Assembly: GCF_002563895.1 (NCBI RefSeq)
Contig: NZ_PDJB01000001.1
Coordinates: forward strand, 2,959,501 to 3,023,500
Source of the DNA: Pseudomonas lurida
GTDB taxonomy: Bacteria; Pseudomonadota; Gammaproteobacteria; Pseudomonadales; Pseudomonadaceae
Direction of reading: 5' to 3'
DNA length: 64,000 bases
The translations under genes were made by a program, and so were the position numbers. The notes beneath the pieces were generated by a model. That model searched no databases, was not told the DNA's origin, and was given only the letters and a program-made list of their open reading frames with translations. This document shows, in pieces, positions 61,015-64,000 of the stretch. Position 1 is the first letter of the stretch. Each line of letters starts with the position of its first letter.

Positions 61015-61947
61015 ATGAGCCAGCAACTAATCCACGTCAACGGTATTGAGCTAAGCGTTCACATTGCCGGCCCCGAGCACGGCTCGCCGATTTGGCTGCT
61101 GCACGGTTTTCCGGAGTGCTGGCATTCCTGGCGCGAGCAGATTCCTGTCCTGGCGGCGGCGGGCTATCGGGTGTTTGCCCCGCAAATGCGCGGCTACGGC
61201 CAGTCAAGTTCGCCGGCCGAGGTCGCCGATTATGATCTGCTGACGTTGTGTGGCGATATCCAGCAGGCCATGGATTACTTTGGCCATGGGAAGGTGGTGA
61301 TGGTCGGCCACGACTGGGGCGCGGTCGTGGCCTGGCACCTGGCGTTGCTCGAACCTGGGCGCGTCTCGCGCTTGATCACGATGTCGGTGCCTTTTGCCGG
61401 GCGTGCGCGGCGGCCGGTGATTGAAATCATGCGCGAGCTGTACGCCGATCGCTTCAACTACATCCTGTATTTCCAGGAACCAGGCGTCGCCGAGCAGGAA
61501 TTGAACGCCGATATCGAGCGTACCTTGCGCCTGTTCATGCAGGATCAGGATGTGTTCCTGCAAAGGAAACCGGCGAACGCCACGTTGCTTGAAGGCGTTG
61601 CGGCCCCCGGTGCCTTGCCGCAATGGTGTTCCCAGGCGGACCTGGACGTCTACGTCAACACCTTCGTCGCGCATGGGTTTCGCGGCCCATTGAACTGGTA
61701 CCGCAACTTCGAGCGTAACTGGCAACGTACCGAAAGCCTGGCCGGCAAGCAGGTGCTGCAACCTACGCTGTTCCTGATCGGCGACCGTGACCCGGTCGGG
61801 GTGTTCGAGGCCCACACGCTCAAGCGCATGCCGGACTCAGTGCCTCACCTTGAGCAGCATGTGCTGCCCAACTGCGGGCACTGGATCCAGAACGAGCAGG
61901 GGCAGCGGGTCAACGCGCTGATGCTCGGGTTTCTAGGGAGAACATAA
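61015..61947 (+). CDS. Alpha/beta hydrolase, epoxide-hydrolase-like
   Basis: From the ATG at 61015 (AAGG eight bases before; an ATG at 61009 is too close) the protein has 310 residues. Motifs: oxyanion HGFPECWHSW, the nucleophile elbow VGHDWGAVVAWH with D100 in place of the usual Ser, charge-relay GDRDPVG, and NCGHWIQNEQ supplying the His. An Asp nucleophile with HGFPE defines epoxide hydrolases and haloalkane dehalogenases; Tyr residues in the cap (RFNYILYFQ, NWYRNF) favour epoxide hydrolase. Substrate unknown. Its 3' end overlaps the convergent histidine-kinase gene by 38 bases. Confidence 0.88.
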   Translation: MSQQLIHVNGIELSVHIAGPEHGSPIWLLHGFPECWHSWREQIPVLAAAGYRVFAPQMRGYGQSSSPAEVADYDLLTLCGDIQQAMDYFGHGKVVMVGHDWGAVVAWHLALLEPGRVSRLITMSVPFAGRARRPVIEIMRELYADRFNYILYFQEPGVAEQELNADIERTLRLFMQDQDVFLQRKPANATLLEGVAAPGALPQWCSQADLDVYVNTFVAHGFRGPLNWYRNFERNWQRTESLAGKQVLQPTLFLIGDRDPVGVFEAHTLKRMPDSVPHLEQHVLPNCGHWIQNEQGQRVNALMLGFLGRT

Positions 61948-63376
61948 AGGTCGCCCCATGGCCTGGGCGGTCCACCAGGCCAATGCTGCGCCCGTGCAGT
62001 TGCAGGATGCGATGCACGATGCGCAAGCCCAGGCCACCGTCGCGTCGCGCGCCACCGATGGTAAACGCCCTCAGGAACAAGCCTTCGCGCAGTTCGGTGT
62101 CGATACCCGGGCCGCTGTCACTGACAGTGATGGCGACTGCGCAGGCTTGCGGCGACAGGATCACCTCGATTTCGCCATTCACCGGTGTATGGCGCAGGGC
62201 GTTATCCAGCAGGTTGGTCAGTACCCGTTCGATCAGGCCCAGGTCAGCGAATACCGTCGGTACCTGCGGCGGCAGGGTCGCGGTGAGCGTGATGGCCCGC
62301 GCCTCGGCGGTCAGTTCGAATTTCTGGAAGATGTCCTGCACCAGGTCCGGCAATGAAAAACCTTCGATCACCGGCTGTACGAAGCCATGCTCCAGACGCA
62401 CCAACTCCAGCAGCGACTGGGCCAGGCCGCCGACCTTGCGGCTCTGGTCCAACGCAATGCCCAGATAGCGGCGACGCTCCTCAGGGCTCAGGCTGGCATC
62501 TTTGAGTGACAGGGTTTCCAGGTAGCCGTGCAGCGAGGCCAACGGCGTGCGCAGGTCATGGGAGATATTGGCGACCATCTCCCGCCGTTCCTGGTCCTGG
62601 TGGGTGATGGCGCGCCATTGTTCGCCGAGGCGGTTTTGCATCTTTACAAAGGCGTGGTCGAGTACGGCAATTTCGTCGCTGCTGTTGAATTCGCGTGCAG
62701 TCGGTTCGGCGGGTTCGGGGGCGCCGTTGATGTCAAACTGGCCCACTTTGTCGGTGAGCTGGCGCAATGGCCGGGTGATCCAGGCAAAGGCAATCAGCCC
62801 GGCCATCAAGCAGAGCAGGGCGACCAGGCCGATGGACCACAGTGCGATCTTCAGCGCCATGCCGGTGGCGTCCTTGGCGTCGTACACGTCATGGGCTTCG
62901 CCGAGCAGCACTACATACAGGAAACCGGCTTGCTGGCCGCCGACCTTGAGCGGCGCCGCGCTGAATACCTTGCGGCCATCGGCGCTGCGCGGGTCGTCCC
63001 CGAGAATCGGCAGCATGGCCCCGCTGAGGAAGCGCCGAATGGGCGCCAGGTCCACGTGGTCACGCCGCATATGCCCGCTGGGCGCTGCGTTGCCGACCAC
63101 GCGGCCATCAATGTCGAGCAGGTACACCTCGACGCTGGGGTTGACCAGCATCAGTTGGCTGAACAGATTGCGCACTGCGTCGGGCTTGAGGCCGTCGGCG
63201 TCCATGAGCTGGGTGTCGCGGGCAATATGGGCTGCCAGGTCGCGGGACAGGCCTTGCACCACCTCCAGCTCGTGCATGTGATTGGAGCGTACCTGCAGCC
63301 AGGCGGAGGTGCCGCTGCAGATCAGCAGCAACACGGCGAACACCACCGACAGGCGCTGGGTCAGGCTGAGCTTCAT
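61910..63376 (-). CDS. Two-component sensor histidine kinase
   Basis: A 488-residue inner-membrane kinase. A first membrane helix (LSVVFAVLLLICSGTSAWL) and a second near 176-200 enclose a ~145-residue periplasmic sensor; HAMP follows (RPLRQLTDKVGQFDI), then the H-box NISHDLRTPLASLHGY with H273, the N-box NLLDNALRHTP, and G-boxes DSGPGID and GGLGLRIVHR. Its start overlaps the response-regulator stop (ATGA), so the two are one operon with the regulator first. The signal cannot be read from sequence. The 3' end overlaps the convergent hydrolase gene by 38 bases. Confidence 0.92.
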   Translation of the reverse strand: MKLSLTQRLSVVFAVLLLICSGTSAWLQVRSNHMHELEVVQGLSRDLAAHIARDTQLMDADGLKPDAVRNLFSQLMLVNPSVEVYLLDIDGRVVGNAAPSGHMRRDHVDLAPIRRFLSGAMLPILGDDPRSADGRKVFSAAPLKVGGQQAGFLYVVLLGEAHDVYDAKDATGMALKIALWSIGLVALLCLMAGLIAFAWITRPLRQLTDKVGQFDINGAPEPAEPTAREFNSSDEIAVLDHAFVKMQNRLGEQWRAITHQDQERREMVANISHDLRTPLASLHGYLETLSLKDASLSPEERRRYLGIALDQSRKVGGLAQSLLELVRLEHGFVQPVIEGFSLPDLVQDIFQKFELTAEARAITLTATLPPQVPTVFADLGLIERVLTNLLDNALRHTPVNGEIEVILSPQACAVAITVSDSGPGIDTELREGLFLRAFTIGGARRDGGLGLRIVHRILQLHGRSIGLVDRPGHGATFMFSLETRASAR

Positions 63377-64000
63377 GGCGGGCTCTCGGCAAACTTATAG
63401 CCACGGCCCCACACCGTGAGGATGCGTGCCGGATTGGCCGGGTCGGCCTCGACCTTGGCGCGCAGGCGGTTGATGTGAGTATTGACCGTGTGCTCGTAGC
63501 CTTCGTGACTGTAGCCCCACACCGCGTTGAGCAGGTCCATGCGCGAAAACACCTTGCCTGGCTGGCGAGCGAAGAAGTACAGCAGGTCGAATTCCCGTGG
63601 GGTGAGGTCCAGCCGTTGGCCTTGCAAGGTGACGTCGCGGGTCAGCGGGTTGATGAACAATTGACCGAGATCGAGGCTGCCGGCGTCCATCTTCAGGTTG
63701 CGCGCCATGGCGTCTACGCGGCGCAACAGGGCCTTCACGCGGGCAACCAGCTCCGGCAGGGAGAACGGCTTGGCCAGGTAATCATCCGCACCCAGCTCCA
63801 GGCCGAGGATGCGGTGCAATTCGCTGGAGCGCGCGCTGGTGATGATGATCGGTGTGTAGCGCGTCATGGCGCGGGCACGCCGGCAGATCTCAAGGCCGTC
63901 GACGCCGGGCAGCATCAGGTCAAGGACCAGCGCATCCCAACCGCCTTGCTCCAGCAGGCGCAGGCCTTCGTTACCGTCGGCACTGTGCACCACTTCGAAC
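63373..64000 (-). CDS. OmpR-family response regulator, N-terminus outside window
   Basis: The frame is open to the last base; about 30 N-terminal residues, including the acidic pocket, are missing. The phospho-acceptor Asp lies in ALVLDLMLPGVDGLE, the switch Thr/Ser in IIITSARS and the Lys in DDYLAKPFSLPEL. The C-terminal winged helix is of OmpR type: LDLTPREFDLLYFFARQPGKVFSR, VNTHINRLRAKVE, ILTVWGRGYKF. It is the DNA-binding partner of the kinase encoded next. A GTG at 63993 lies inside the receiver domain and is not the start. Confidence 0.92.
   Translation of the reverse strand, partial: FEVVHSADGNEGLRLLEQGGWDALVLDLMLPGVDGLEICRRARAMTRYTPIIITSARSSELHRILGLELGADDYLAKPFSLPELVARVKALLRRVDAMARNLKMDAGSLDLGQLFINPLTRDVTLQGQRLDLTPREFDLLYFFARQPGKVFSRMDLLNAVWGYSHEGYEHTVNTHINRLRAKVEADPANPARILTVWGRGYKFAESPP

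Overview
The window looks like the chromosome of a fluorescent Pseudomonas (P. fluorescens group). The strongest markers are the block aprA-aprI-aprDEF-lipase, whose lipase closely resembles the secreted family I.3 lipase TliA of P. fluorescens as I remember it, Pseudomonas-type REP hairpins (GTGGGAGCGGGC arms), a small DUF1652-type protein, and high-GC codon use over most of the sequence. No rRNA, tRNA, CRISPR array or intact integrase was seen.

Layout. (1) 1-4.6 kb: a partial drug-efflux permease, nitroreductase, antibiotic-biosynthesis-type monooxygenase and tautomerase on the minus strand, with a divergent LysR gene: a small redox/quinone stress cluster. (2) 3.7-6.0 kb: a nahR-like LysR gene divergent from a nahG-like salicylate hydroxylase gene, with an exact NahR-type operator between them. 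(3) 6.1-14.3 kb: an accessory island, visibly more AT-rich, bounded by two ~235 bp direct repeats that each carry the 3' end of a LysR gene. Inside are a putative zinc/PD-(D/E)XK protein coupled to a helical protein, and a three-gene operon with two PLD-like proteins and a large helical protein; a defence role is plausible but unproven. An IS5-like transposase scrap lies at its right end. (4) 14.5-29.4 kb: a two-partner secretion / contact-dependent inhibition locus: TpsB transporter, a 4109-residue TpsA with a pretoxin Hint domain and a C-terminal nuclease-fold toxin, and an immunity gene. A third, shorter copy of the repeat follows, at the 3' end of an intact LysR gene, so regions 3 and 4 may be two elements stacked at one target.

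(5) 29.5-43.7 kb: LysR/oxidoreductase pair, an unrecognised 475-residue protein translationally coupled to a MocR-type regulator, pgm, pirin, a UvrD-like helicase, a DUF1652 protein, and a run AraC (with SnoaL-like N-terminus) - FAD amine oxidase - cupin - polyamine-type binding protein that probably handles an amine. (6) 44.9-48.4 kb: a LuxR regulator divergent from an amino-acid permease and a DmpA-like aminopeptidase. (7) 48.8-56.6 kb: the extracellular protease and lipase operon with its own type I exporter; the ribosome binding sites of aprA and aprD both match the RsmA/RsmE consensus. (8) 56.6-64 kb: a small lipoprotein, a FAN1-type nuclease overlapping a DinG/XPD-type helicase (probable DNA repair pair), an epoxide-hydrolase-like enzyme, and a two-component system that runs off the right edge.
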